Source: Oenanthe sinensis (taxonomy: Eukaryota; Streptophyta; Magnoliopsida; Apiales; Apiaceae). From it: DNA of 64,000 bases. This document shows, piece after piece, positions 35,490 to 47,377 of the stretch (positions are counted from its first letter, which is position 1; each line of letters starts with the position of its first letter). Both the position numbers and the translations under genes were made by a program. The notes beneath the pieces were generated by a model. That model searched no databases, was not told the origin of the DNA, and saw nothing but the letters and a program-made list of their open reading frames with translations. The stretch covers positions 372,001 through 436,000 of the forward strand of contig JAPMAC010000210.1 in NCBI GenBank assembly GCA_028671895.1. The letters are read 5' to 3'.

Positions 35490-37870
35490 TGTAACGCTCC
35501 CAAATCCGGGGTCATGGATTTGGTCATCACTGCAGAAATTCTCAATATAAAACCACTTGTTGTAACTCAATAACTGGGAAAAAAAATACTCGTCCGACCC
35601 CAGCTCTCAAGAATCTTTTTGGCTATAGGGCTAGAAACAAGAATCCAAAGTCATACATCAATTATTACAAACCCTAACAAAATCAAATCACACTTGCGAC
35701 CCCATCCATAAAGTCCTCAAAATTAAATTTTTAGAAATAATTTCCCAATTACCACAAATTACTACAACCAGTCTCTGTTTACACAAAACTTATAAAACTA
35801 GTATAACTTCGATACGAAGTATATATTAGCTACCAATAATGTTCTATACAAGATAATATTTATTATATATCAACTTATAATTAATTCATACACTAGATCT
35901 GGATAATCTGAACCAAATCCTCTTCATCATGGCATCTTGCCTTCTTCTTTTGAACTATGCGAATAAGTCTCATCAAGCTACCTTTCACTGTAGGGTTACA
36001 ATTTGAAGTAATGTGATCCATCTGATCTAGCTGTTGTGTTTGGAAAATTTTAAAACAAAGCAAGAACGAGCTATCATAGCCCATCAATAACTCCAGTAAT
36101 AAAAGCAGTTAAAATAATTTATGAAATTTTAACTCAATATAAAAGACAGTTTTAGGAACTAAAATTTATAATACACTACAAGTTTGAAAAGTAAGCAATT
36201 CTAGATATTGGTAAGCACACCACAAAAGTTCTCAAGATATCATCAATACTTTCGATAACTTACCACGATGGCATCAGTTACAGTGTTACCATTCATTTAA
36301 GAATAAAAAAGAAAGTAGTTCAACATATCGCGAAAAGAACAATCAACGTTCAACAGTTCCCATTAACACTATCGGTAACTTAGCACCTTGGCTTTCGTTA
36401 TAGTGTAAGAATAGTGAAAGTTCAGTAGTTTCCATTAACACTATTGGTAACCATTGGCTTTCGTTATTGTGTAAGAACAGTGAAAGTTCAACAGTTCTCA
36501 TTTACACTATCGGTAACTTAGCACCTTGGCTTTCGTTATAGTGTAAGAATAGTGAAAGTTTAGTAGTTTCCATTAACACTATTGGTAACTTAGAACATTG
36601 GCTTTCATTATAGTGTAAGAACAGTGAAAGTTTAACAATTCCCATTAACACTTCATACACATAATGCGCCGTGCAAGCACGTCGACTTTCACCAATACTC
36701 CAGTCCAATTGAATAATTTGTTTCGAAGGAAATTGAATTCATCCAAAAGCACATCTCATTCTCTTCTCATATTTCAACACCAGATGATTGATTAACTCCC
36801 ATAATTATGAGGAAGTAATCTTATATGCACATGTTGACTTATAGTCAAATAATCTCTTTTTGCTCAAATATTTCTCACACAAGAAGTTTTCAAAATCATA
36901 TGACCAGAGAGTTGTTTTAAAATAACCAAAGTTCTCAGAATGATTGTTGGATAGATAAATCATTTTAAGAAGATTTTAGATCCATTTTGAATAACTCTAA
37001 ATAATTTCCCGAAGGTTAAGTAGTTATTTGAAAAATATTTAACCTCTCATTAAAAATATTTCAATAAATAAATAAACTTTAAAGATTTAATGGATATTTA
37101 ATAAAATATTTCTTTAGTATTTTATAATATCCAAAACATTTCCGAAGAAAAGGTCTCCAAACTCTATTGACAAACTGTCAGAAACTCAAACACTAACTAC
37201 CGGTCAAATCCTCGAACACGAACTTTGAAACTCAACGCTTAGAGCACTCATCATTCTCTACTTATACACACTCTAACTTTATAAGATTCAGAGTTGATAA
37301 GTCATCACAAGTAATGAATAGTAACAACATATAAATATATGTATGTTTGTAAGAAAGTAAATTCCATAACACAACAGAACCTCTTTATGAACAGTAAATG
37401 TCAAATGGTAAAAAGGTTCAAAAACTTGCTTAAACATGATTCAAATATTCTTATATAGAATAAAAGTACGGAGTTAGAAAAACTTGCCTTTGGTCCTTAG
37501 CAATGAAGCAGAAATTCTAATTAACTCTCGTTCGATCACAATAAGTACAGATCTTCTCTCATCACATGATGTCTCATTACTCCAACTTGATTATGTTCTA
37601 GCGGAACATAAACATATATCAACTCAATTTCATACCTCAATCAAACATAATCGGACTATACATTTGGTTATTAAGACCCAACATCAAACCCCACCCAACT
37701 AATCCCCATTAGGAAACCCACAACTTCTTATTACATATTTGGTTTATCAATTATACCTCACAACTTCCATTTAAAACTATTCCTCGATATTATCTCATAT
37801 ATAGATGGTCATATCCTTTAGTCATGTTACTCTATTTAACACTTAAATATTTCATTTATTAAACTTATGT
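35490..37870 (-). repeat. Gypsy family A LTR, copy 3 (5' LTR, partial)
   Basis: It starts TGTAACGCTCCCAAATCC directly after a primer-binding site and follows copy 2 to about the position equivalent to 31765. A block of roughly 310 bases in the 72-bp repeat and following region is missing at about 36650. At about 37870 the sequence switches to the type B LTR. Confidence 0.83.
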
Positions 37871-39339
37871 GAACCAATTTCACTCGTAACCCCAATTGAC
37901 ATAAATTTTGCGCGTAAATGATCTAGAGACCGTCATCTACGCAACCATGCCCAGAATTGGCCTTTGAATGCAGGGTAACCTCTCTCGGTCCCCAGGTCAG
38001 TTAAGGTAAAAAAATGGCCATTACGACGTTTGTACACTCAACGTTTTCCAATTTTTAAACTATTCAAATGCAACCCAAGCAACTCCAACATATTTTATTC
38101 TAACACGAACATATAATCTAGCCAAGTGATTTCTCATTTTTCCAACCATCCATTTGTTACCAAAAATTCACCAAATATCATCCACCAACTCATCTCATTT
38201 TTAAAACAATCATACTACTTCATAACAACCAATTCATTTCATATTCATTCCATACCATTATAATCCACCAACCTTAATCAAATACTCTCCTCATTTCACA
38301 ACTATAACCAACAAAATAATAAAGCTTCAAACTATGATCATAATCAAATCATGGTATACAAAGTGATACGATCATCTTATAGCTACTACATGAGTTATAT
38401 AGCTTTGTATGCATAATTACAACTACCCATAGCCTAAACAACACTTTATAAACACTAACCAAGCTTAAGGAATCATAAAACATAATTTTAAGATTTTATT
38501 TATATGAAAAGTTACTATTCATCATTTTGTGTTTCATAGAAAAACTAGAGTTTCCATGGATAACTATGTATAATATTCAAGGACAAGCTAGGTATGGGTT
38601 ATACCTTTAATTTAAGCTCATACTCAAGATGATCTAGCAAGGCTTTGATGAGTTATGAATTTTCTTCTCCTCCTTCTTCAATTTTCTGCCGAGAGCTTCA
38701 AAGAGGGGGGTTGGCTTGGTTGCTTGATATTTTTGTTATGTTAATATTTAGCTTGGCTTCTTGACTTATCAAAGGGGCAAGTCAACATTAGTCTCTTTTG
38801 ACATTAGTCAAGCACACTAGCTTCCTTAATACACTAATTAACACAAATGTTTTAAATTTTATTAATTTCTGTTATATAAAAAAATTCGGCCCTTATATAT
38901 AATTTAGGTAGTGATTTGATTTTTCATTTTCGTAATGATCTGCTATGACGAGTTTAATAACTATTACTCATTCCGGGAATTTTAATAATTTGAATACCCA
39001 CCAAAACACCATTCATTAATATAATTCATTATATAATATTATTTAAACTCTGCCCTATTTATTCGAAAGAATTTAATTGCCATTCGTCGGATAAAACATA
39101 CTACGGAAGTACTACGTATATTATGTAGACTAACTTAAAAATACAAACTACGAAATATTTTAGAGTTATGAATCTCTGAATTCTGATGAGATTTAAATAT
39201 GCTCATTTGTATCACACATTAATGATACAGCTTCGAAACTCTACTTTTCGACACGTAGTTAAGGTGACGCGATCATTTTTACTTATAATGCGTATTTACT
39301 ATTCATTAACAAAAGTTTCAGAAGTATTGGAAATTAGGA
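37871..39339 (-). repeat. Type B gypsy LTR segment fused to copy 3
   Basis: From CACTCGTAACCCCAATTGAC onward it resembles 62370 onward (the CGCTCGTAACTCC, GACAT-AATTTTGCGC, CAGTTAAGG and TTTGTACACTC blocks) more than gypsy A. It includes the CT-rich tract and a TTTCTGCCGAGAGCTTC region equivalent to 33075. There is no gene. The expected LTR end is not found before 39340, where a Copia fragment begins. Confidence 0.65.
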
Positions 39340-39401
39340 ATATTACATATCCCGTAGTCATTCCTTTGTTGTTATCTCAAAAGATGACAATTGGGCAGCT
39401 C
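39340..39401 (-). pseudogene. Copia protease-region fragment
   Basis: About 60 bases resemble 53830-53890 of family 2: the minus strand codes a CPIVIF-DNNKGMTTGY-like block, normally found after the protease active site in Sirevirus-like Copia. It flanks the family 1 LTR, so it may be the remains of an older target element. Confidence 0.6.
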
Positions 39402-39922
39402 TGTTGCCCAAATATTAAACTATTATAGAAGGGGAGTTGAATATAATAGTATCAAGATAATCGATTATAAACACAAGTATGTACAAGAAAAAATGTTTTG
39501 TATTAACTTGTATGAACTGAATACAAAAATCTCTCAAAAAAACAAAATTTTTAAGAGCTACTAGGTTATGAGAATGATAATTATGTATGTTGCAATAATG
39601 TTAACCTATTTATGTATTTATATAGTACACAGTTACAAATCTAACTAAAAACATATAATGATAAGAATAACTTCCATAAGGTAATATAATTGTATTTGAA
39701 TTCCTCCTTCACTGTCCAAATCAAATTCTGATTTGTCTGTTTCCTTCTTTGAAAAACTCTAATCATAAACTCTGTTGGATGATAATCTCTGATTGAGTAT
39801 TCTCTAATAAAATAAACTCTGTTGACAGCTTCTAAACTCTGATGACATCAGCATAAACTCTATTCTTCAATAAACTCTGTTTGTAATATTCTCTGACAAC
39901 ATCAGTGTTTGCATTTCTAATA
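39402..39922 (-). repeat. Copia family 1, terminal LTR (521 bp)
   Basis: It starts TGTTGCCCAAATATTA and is followed by a polypurine tract complement, ATCTCCCCCAAT. The TATA box TATATAAATA on the minus strand is at 39615-39624. Its outer flank is Copia-derived DNA, so this is the outer 3' LTR. Confidence 0.87.
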
Positions 39923-40830
39923 ATCTCCCCCAATTTATGCTTTATTCAGTAAAACATAAATTCAACTTATGATGTCAGAAACATTAAAGATAAATGTACC
40001 AGAGTTTGATTTTTCCTTCTTGACTTATATCATTCTGTAAGAAAAATCTTCAGATAAAAACATGTCCAATAATTTCTTCTCAGCATTCTTCAATAATTCA
40101 ACCAGCTTTTCTTTTAATTCTTTCATTTGATCAGAAGAATCATCAATCTAGAATGTTGCAGCTCTTAAGTTATATATTGATGATATTTCCATTCTGTCAT
40201 TTAGAGGTATGCAACAGGCTTTCAGTCCATTAGGGTTTAGTATTAGTGTAGGAATACCTAACACCATAATTACCTTTGCATCCCCTTTAGTCATTTCTTT
40301 CTCTGTCCCATCTTTAATCAAATAACCAGGTGAGAGACTCATTCTGTTTTGCCTCAAAGTATTCATACTCTTGAATAAGACCTGATCTTCTATTCTTCTT
40401 ATTGTCCTTGGTTCCTTGACATTGAACCTCTAGTGCATCCCAGATTTCTTTTGCAGTTTTGCAGGTAATTACTCTATTAGACATCACAGAGTCAAGACTA
40501 TTATGTAGAATATTCCTTACCCTTGCATCTTTTAAGACTTCTTATTTTTCTTCATTGGTTCACTCCTTCTTGTCCTTCATAGTATAATATTCAGGAACTT
40601 GTCTTCCTTCCACAATTGTTGATGACACTAGTTTGGTTGGTAGGTAATGACCTTCATTGATCCTTTCTAGATAATCACAATATGTGGATTCCAAGAACAT
40701 CATCATCTTTACCCTCCATGTAGGATATTCAGCCTTCTTCAAGATTGGGATTCTTATACTTTCATACTTGTTTCCAGACATGTTTATATGATCTTTAAGT
40801 TGTAATCAACAACCTGGCTCTGATACCAAT
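39923..40830 (-). mobile_element. Deletion-derived internal region of family 1 (908 bp)
   Basis: Only both ends of the internal region remain. The left 450 bases match the end of the extra ORF and 3' untranslated region (compare 41406-41870). From about 40376 the sequence is the gag N terminus. All pol and most of the extra ORF are gone, while polypurine tract, gag start and primer-binding site (40815-40828, TGGTATCAGAGCCA on the minus strand) remain. Confidence 0.85.
40376..40781 (-). pseudogene. Copia family 1 gag N-terminal fragment
   Basis: From ATG at 40781 about 73 codons are open (MSGNKYESIRIP..., PTWRVKMMMFLEST block), typical of the gag N-terminal domain of Sirevirus-like Copia, which begins with short peptides around a YPTW or YNLW motif. 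A stop at about 40560 is followed by further gag-like sequence to about 40380, where it joins the extra-ORF tail. It is truncated and cannot form capsid. Confidence 0.75.
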
Positions 40831-41405
40831 TGTTGCTCAGATATTAAACTATTATAGAAGGGGGGTTGAATATAATAGTATAAGTATCCTATTACAGAAA
40901 GGGGGTTGAATTTAAATAGTACCAGTAATTCGATCAATAACACAAGTATGTAAAAGGAATCACAGAATTGCATTGATAATATTGAAAAGAATACAAAACT
41001 CTCTCAAGAAACACTTTGTTCTCATGAACTGCTAGGTTATGAAAAATAAGACTTGACAGATATATGAATGTTAACCTATGTCTGTGTTTATATAGACACA
41101 GTTACAATTCAATTACAAATCAGATTAGAAATAGAACAGTTTAAATATGGAAATAGACTTGAATTCAGATTCCTTCTTACTATCCTATTCAAACTCTGAT
41201 TTGAATTGTTGTGTGACAAACCCTGATTTGTTAAACTCTATCGGTTGTTATTCTCTGATAGAGCATTATTTGTTAGAGTAAACTCTGATTGAGTATTCTC
41301 TGATAGAGTAAACTCTGACCGACAGCTCCTTAAACTCTGATGACATCATCAGTGTAAACTCTGATTTGTATTATCTGACAGCCATCACTGTTTGCATTCC
41401 TAAAA
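40831..41405 (-). repeat. Copia family 1, shared LTR (575 bp)
   Basis: It has a primer-binding site on its left and a polypurine tract complement on its right, so it serves two internal regions. TATA-like TATATAAA on the minus strand is at 41087-41094. The first 100 bases hold a diverged tandem duplication of an A-G-rich block (ATTATAGAAGGGGGG, then ATTACAGAAAGGGGG) absent from 39402-39922. Many AAACTCTGA motifs lie at 41220-41370. Confidence 0.87.
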
Positions 41406-41504
41406 ATCTCCCCCAATTTATGCTTTAAGTATTAAAACATAAATTTCACTTATGATGTCAGAAACACAAGACAAATGCATCAGAGTTTGTTTTTCCTTCA
41501 GGAT

Positions 41505-44500
41505 TCAGATCCTTCTGTAAGAGAAATCTTCTTTTAGAAATTGATTTAGGATCTTTTCTTCAACATTTTTCAATAGCTCAACCAGCTTCTCCTTCAATTC
41601 CTTCATTTTCTCAGAAGAATCATCTATTTGAAATATTGCAGCCCTTAGAGCATAAATTGATGATTTGTTCATTCTTTCATCCAGAGCAAATCAACAGGCC
41701 TTCAAGCCATCATGATTTAATATCAGTGTGGGAAATCCTAACACCATCTTGACCCTTGCATCTCATTTTCTCATTGCTCTTCTTGTTCCATCTTCAAGTA
41801 AATATCCAGGCTCATACTCTTCAGAGTTTATCATCATCATCCTTTCATTCTTCTTCTTCTCAGCTATTACTCCCTCAAGAATTTTCACCCATCTAGAAGT
41901 AACTTCATTTTCATCATTAAGAAGATATAGAACATGTTTAAGCTCTCTGGAGGCTTTTTGAATCAAATCTTCTTGAGCAATCTTCAAAACTCTCTCACCT
42001 TCTAAGAAATAAATGAGCTTCTCCTTGGCTTGAGCTCCATCAAAAATGTCCTTCACAATGTTAACAGAGATTAATTTATCCAGATGTTCTTGAGTCAACT
42101 CTTCCTCATGCTTATCTTTTAATGAAAAAGGATCTTTGAAGATATTTGCTTATCCCCTTTAGACCTTAGAATGTGAATTGCCAATACCACCTTTGTGTTT
42201 TCCAAGTCTGGCATTGAGAGTCAGAGTTTGAGTCTTGGTCCACAAAAGATCAGATCTTTTCTTACTTATCAGAGATTGTTGATGTTCTTCTTCCTCATCA
42301 TCAAAGCTTGAGCCACCTGGAAGAAAAGTTGTTCCAGACATAATGAGAGGAGTCTTTGGTTTAGCTAGAGTTTTTTGCTGGATTTTTGAAGATGATCTTG
42401 TCTGGATTTCAGAGACTGGTTTTGATTGAGCAACTAGCTTTGGAGTTTCAATTGATTTGATTTGAACAGGCTTAGATTCTGATTCTGATTTCTTCTGTTG
42501 AGTAGATGCCTTTCTTTGAATTGGTCATTTCTTCACATATCTTCTCTTTTTCTAGACTTGAGCACTGTTAGTACCAGATTTCTTCAATTCAGCTTCTACA
42601 GCAACTGGATCTAATCCTGGATTTTCTTCTTCAAATAACTTCCTTGCCATTCTGTATCTTTAAGACTTTGTTCCTCAATTTTCTCAGGCTTCTCTTCTTC
42701 TTCAAGCCTCTTTGCTACTTCCAAGTCATTTTCTATCAGATTTTGCTGTTTATCAGAGATTAATAGTTTGTCAGAGTTTGCTGTCATCAGAGTTTGAGTG
42801 GTTGAAGTTTGATTAATCATAGGTTGCTGCTTCAGAGTTTGTTTTCCCTCCTTATGACTCCCTTGCTCTTCATCATCAGGTTTATCAAGTTGTTATGCAA
42901 CATCTTCCTTGCATTTGTCTGAATCCTTCTCCCCCTTTCTGACATCATTCCCTTTGCTCATAGTAAGAATTTTAACTATTGTATGTAGCATTCCCTGCAT
43001 AGAACTAACAGATTTAGAAAGATTATCCACTTTAGCTTCCAATACATCATGTTTTACTGAAACAGTCTTGAGTTTTAGCTCCATAGAGTGTTGAGATGCT
43101 GTAACCGCAGATTGAATAGATGCAGATGTTTTGTTTACAGATGCCTCGAGTTCATCAATTTCATTGTGAAATCCCTTGGACAACACAGTAGTAGCCTTCA
43201 AGATTGACTTCATCTCATCAGAGTTTATATCCTTATCAGCTTTACTTATCAACTCATGAACATGTGGCCAAAAGATGACTTCATTTGAGTATTTCCATGA
43301 CATATCCCAAACATTTTGTCTGTGAGAATTTATCAATACATCTTGAGATGGTTCTGCCTTAGAAGTGAAATCTCTCTTTACACCTTCAACATCTAGACCA
43401 GCTTCAATTTCTCTTTTAAGTTGCTCCACCATCAGGTAATCAGGAAACTCCATTCTCAATCTTTTATATGCATCATGAGAATTTACTGGCCACTTCTTGG
43501 TATTGTATCTTTGTGTGTAGGGGATTGATAGGTCTATAACTTCTTCATCAGCAAAAATAGGCTCATCAGAGTCTGTGTCCTCCCCATCAGTATTTACGGC
43601 TTTCTCAGAGTTTAGTAAAGAATCAGAGTTTGCAACAGATAAACTGTGAGTACCTGCAAAAGATATAGAACATCCTAAATCACTATTATTTTTTAAAGTA
43701 ATCTCATTACTTCTCACATCACATATATCATAACTTTTAAGAGTTAGATTTTTCTCACTAGAAGTATCTAACTTCTTTTTCAATTCTACCTCACCTTTTG
43801 CCAGATCTAGTGTCTACCTCTCATTAATTTTGTTTTTCACACATTTTACCTCAGACTCACTAGAAAGGCTCAACACACAATGTCTTACAGAAATAAGAGG
43901 TGGCTGAGAAAGGTTGACTGTAGTTACATGATTAGGGGTATCATTTTCAGGACTATTCATGATCATTCTAGTAGTTAGAATAGGAAAGGTAAAATATGAA
44001 CTTAAACAATCAGAGAATGCAAATTTTGAAGAAAAGTTAGAGTTCATACCTTGAGTTTTAGATGTGGATGTTGTCTCCATTGGTTGTACAGAGATTGGTT
44101 GCACCATAAGAGCATCAGAGATTGCCAGTGGAGCTTCATCAGAGTTTGTCTATCCAACATTAGAATCTTGGTCTGCAATCATAAAATGGATGATTGGTTC
44201 TTGTGGGACCTAAGTAATATCAGCAACGGCTTCACCACTTTGAGGTGAAGGTTCTTGTGGGCTTGACTCTGTCAGAATTTGACCTTCAGCATCAGCAACA
44301 ACAAGATCTTCTAAGATAGGTAGAGTGCCTGCATCCAAACTTTATTTGGACGGTTCTTGTGTGACAGGGGACTTAACAACATCTTTAACCCTTTGAGCTG
44401 AAGGTTCTTGTGAGTTGTACCCCTGATCTATGCTGGCTTCATCTTCTAGAATTGTGGCTTCTATTGAACTTTGATCAATAGGTTCTTGTATGCCTGGCCA

Positions 44501-46316
44501 TGTAGAGATTTCTACCTCACTTTGAGAGATGGGTTCCTGTGTATCCTGGCCAAAAGTGACAGACTTCCTCTTCATTCTTGAAAATTGTTTTGAACTTGGA
44601 GAGGCAGATGATTGAACTTCCATCTCTTTCCTTACTTGTTCTGCCAACTCCCTAACGCTTTCATAAGAAATCTCCTTGATAATTTGCTTAGGTGAGTTTG
44701 TAGAAGAATCATATATTATTTCAGGGACAACTTTTTCTGGAGTGACATATGGCCCATTTTTCAAATAATTGTGTTGTCGCTCATGTTCAACCTTGAACCA
44801 AAGATCATTTAGATTCCCCAAATTTTTCCTGCAGACTGTCTTATTAACAGTAGCCCCCCATCTAATACGTTCATGATTATAATGGGCAACATTTGTCCAC
44901 CAATCATCTTTTGACATGACATACCGAAGAATCATGTTCTCAATTGGAACTGGTAATCCAGGTTCCTTCCAAGGAATATTTGCCTTCCAGCAATGCCATG
45001 CTTCAATAGAATTTTTCAAGAATCAGAGTTCAGCTCAGAGTTTAGATTGTCTTCAGAGTTTAAATCTTGAGATTTTTGCTGATCAGAGATTTGGACATCA
45101 TAGTTTATTGTTGCATCAGAGTTTAGTCCTTCAGTATTTGCAGCCTTGACTAATCTTCTCCTTTTCTTCTTTACCTCAGACATTGGATTCACTACGAATG
45201 GCTTCATAAAAGGTACAAGAGGTATCTCAGAAGCCTGTTCAACAGTCTTTCTCTTAGCAAAAATCAATCATTCATCAGAATCTGAATCTTCATCAATCAA
45301 TTTTCTCTTTTTAGGAGAAGATTCTTTCACTAACTTCCCTTTCCTTTTGCTTGTGCTCTTTTGAGAGGTGTGTTTTACAACTACAACCTTTTGAGAGACT
45401 ATAGAGGTTGGCAAAAGTGTTTGGTTTCAGTGTTTGGAGGGTGGCTTGGGTTTGAATTAGAGGGTGCTAAACTCTGATCCACAGCCATAGAGAGAAAATT
45501 CCTTCCATACATGGTAGGCATTCTATGATTTAAGAGAAGCATGACCCATGTGGGATAATAGAGAGGAGAGAGATTACCTTTCTTAGCATCCTTCCTAGCT
45601 AGGTCAGTAAAAATTCTCTTATTCATACAAAAACTAGTTAAACTCTAATCAGTCTCAAAATTTACATCAGGTAACAAATGATTAAAAATTAACTGAAGAA
45701 ATCTAGCAAAATATATAATATAAGCATCATCATTTATTTTGCTAGCCAGCTGCCTAATTATTAAACAAGGGAAATTAAAATTGAGATTATGGGTCAGAGA
45801 ATACCCAATTTGTTATGCTAGTTGTGGGATTGCATCAAAATTCGTGCACTTGCCTGTGAAGGCCCTTGTAATGCAATCGAAGAAGAAACTCCATTCTCTT
45901 CTAAGATTCGGTCTTGTGAGGCTTCCAAACTTTGATAGGCTTCCTCTATAGCCTATAGACCTTAAAAATTCTTTAATATGTTCATCTTCCATCATGTCAT
46001 CATACACAACCACTTCTAGAAGATGAAGGGCTTGTCGAACTACGGCTAGAGTGATCAAGTGCTTGCCATTGCAGTTAAACGTGATGATTGGTTCTTCATC
46101 ATCACCTGCATTGTTAAACTTTGTAGACGACCATATTTTTATCAAAGATTGAGCAAAGAAGTTTAAAGGTTCTTGTAAAGTATAGCCAATGTAACTTTGC
46201 CTTAAGAAATCTTGAACAACATGATAATCTTCATATGCATCGGATTTATTCAATAGAGAAATATAGTTGGTGGCAGCAAAAGTATAGTTTTGGAAAGTTT
46301 TACCTTTAGATGCCAT
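41505..46316 (-). pseudogene. Extra ORF of Copia family 1 between pol and 3' LTR
   Basis: This is a former reading frame of about 1600 codons, sense to the element, with the place of the env-like ORF in Sireviruses. The ATG at 46316 opens 167 codons (MASKGKTFQNYTF...), and the same frame continues past single stops to about 45399 (NKRIFTDLARKDAKKG block). Frameshifts lie near 45300, 45020 and 42600. Visible parts: an N-terminal globular region; an acidic, Ser-rich middle with repeated QEP-S/Q blocks (44342-45019); a coiled-coil-like heptad stretch at about 42960-43150; and a C-terminal block ending near 41505. That C-terminal block recurs in the mini-derivative (40148-40366) with conservative changes: PGYL-DGT, MVLG-PTLILN, GLKAC, SSIY-LRAA. 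I see no signal peptide, transmembrane helix or cleavage site. Function unknown; I do not recognise a named domain. Confidence 0.75.
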
Positions 46317-46874
46317 TGAAATAATAAGGATTTGCAGGTTTGAGAAGTTAGGGTTTATGTGAAACGAGAGAGAAAATGAAGAATAATAGATATAGATGAA
46401 TAATCTTAAAATGAAAATGAGATTTAAACTGTGCCTCTTCGTTTGAATAAAACCTGTAGTGGGACACGTGGGAAAAACTGATTAGATGAGCAATTATTAG
46501 TACAAGTCTCAAAATACAGCAATTGTGTGTATATCTGTGTATTGAGCCGTCATTCGTGAGATACACGCGCCTTATTTCAAGTCCAATCAGAGAATGATAA
46601 TTATAATGTCACAAAAATGAAATATGATGTCATAAATATGATCTCAGAGTTTAGCACTTAATCAGAGTTTATCAAGCAATAAATCAGAGTTTATATGAGT
46701 TAGGGTTTAGAATGTACTGTCAGAGTTTACTATATACTCTGACAGAGTTTACCATAAATACTGATAAATTGTGATCAGAGTTTAGATGTTTTAAAGATCA
46801 GAGTTTACTCCATTTTCTCATCAGAGTTTACCCCATACTCTGACATATACTTTGATTGTCTGAAACTTGCTATT
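46317..46874. other. Non-coding spacer between family 1 pol and extra ORF
   Basis: There is no gene. Bases 46640-46840 carry about ten copies of the motif TCAGAGTTTA (complement TAAACTCTGA). Confidence 0.6.
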
Positions 46875-47372
46875 TTAAGTTGAGCCACTTGTGACCATTC
46901 CTAATTCAGAAACCAGTCAGTTAAATGTTGCTTCAAGCAAAGGCTTGGTTAATATATATGCTAATTGTTGATCTGTGAGAACAAAATATAATTCAATTGT
47001 GTCTTTCATGACATGTTCCCTTATGAAATGATATCTGATATGGATGTGCTTTGTCAGTGAATGTTGAACTATATTTCCTGTCATTGCAATAACACTTTGA
47101 TTATTACAATAAATAGGAATTTTAGAAAAGTCCAACCATAATCCAACAGTTGATTTTTCATCCATAAGATCAATGCACAACAACTTCCTGCAACAATATA
47201 TTCAGCCTTTGCTGTTGATGTTGAGATTGATTTCTGTTTCTTGTTAAACCATGACACAAGTTTTCCACCTAAAAATTGACAACTGCCAAGATTAATAGTG
47301 CCCTTGAGATATCTGAAAATCCACTTCACAACTATCAAATGAGGTGCCCTTGGATCTGCTTGAAATCTAGCA
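46875..47372 (-). pseudogene. Copia family 1 RNase H end of pol
   Basis: This is the downstream part of the split pol gene. It picks up at the FQADPRAPHLIVVKWIFRYL block, continues through KKQKSISTSTAKAEYI (RNase H Glu) and a CNNQSVIAMTGN block (RNase H Asp, with Cys-Asn for Cys-Asp), and ends with LTKPLLEATFN. A TGA replaces the codon after FN, and the usual stop would follow near 46875. One frameshift separates 47081-47338 from 46917-47183. The upstream part is 57702-58887. Confidence 0.85.
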
Positions 47373-47377
47373 CAAAG
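47373..47377. repeat. Target-site duplication CAAAG, left
   Basis: CAAAG precedes the family 2 element and recurs at 57702-57706 directly after it. Confidence 0.93.
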
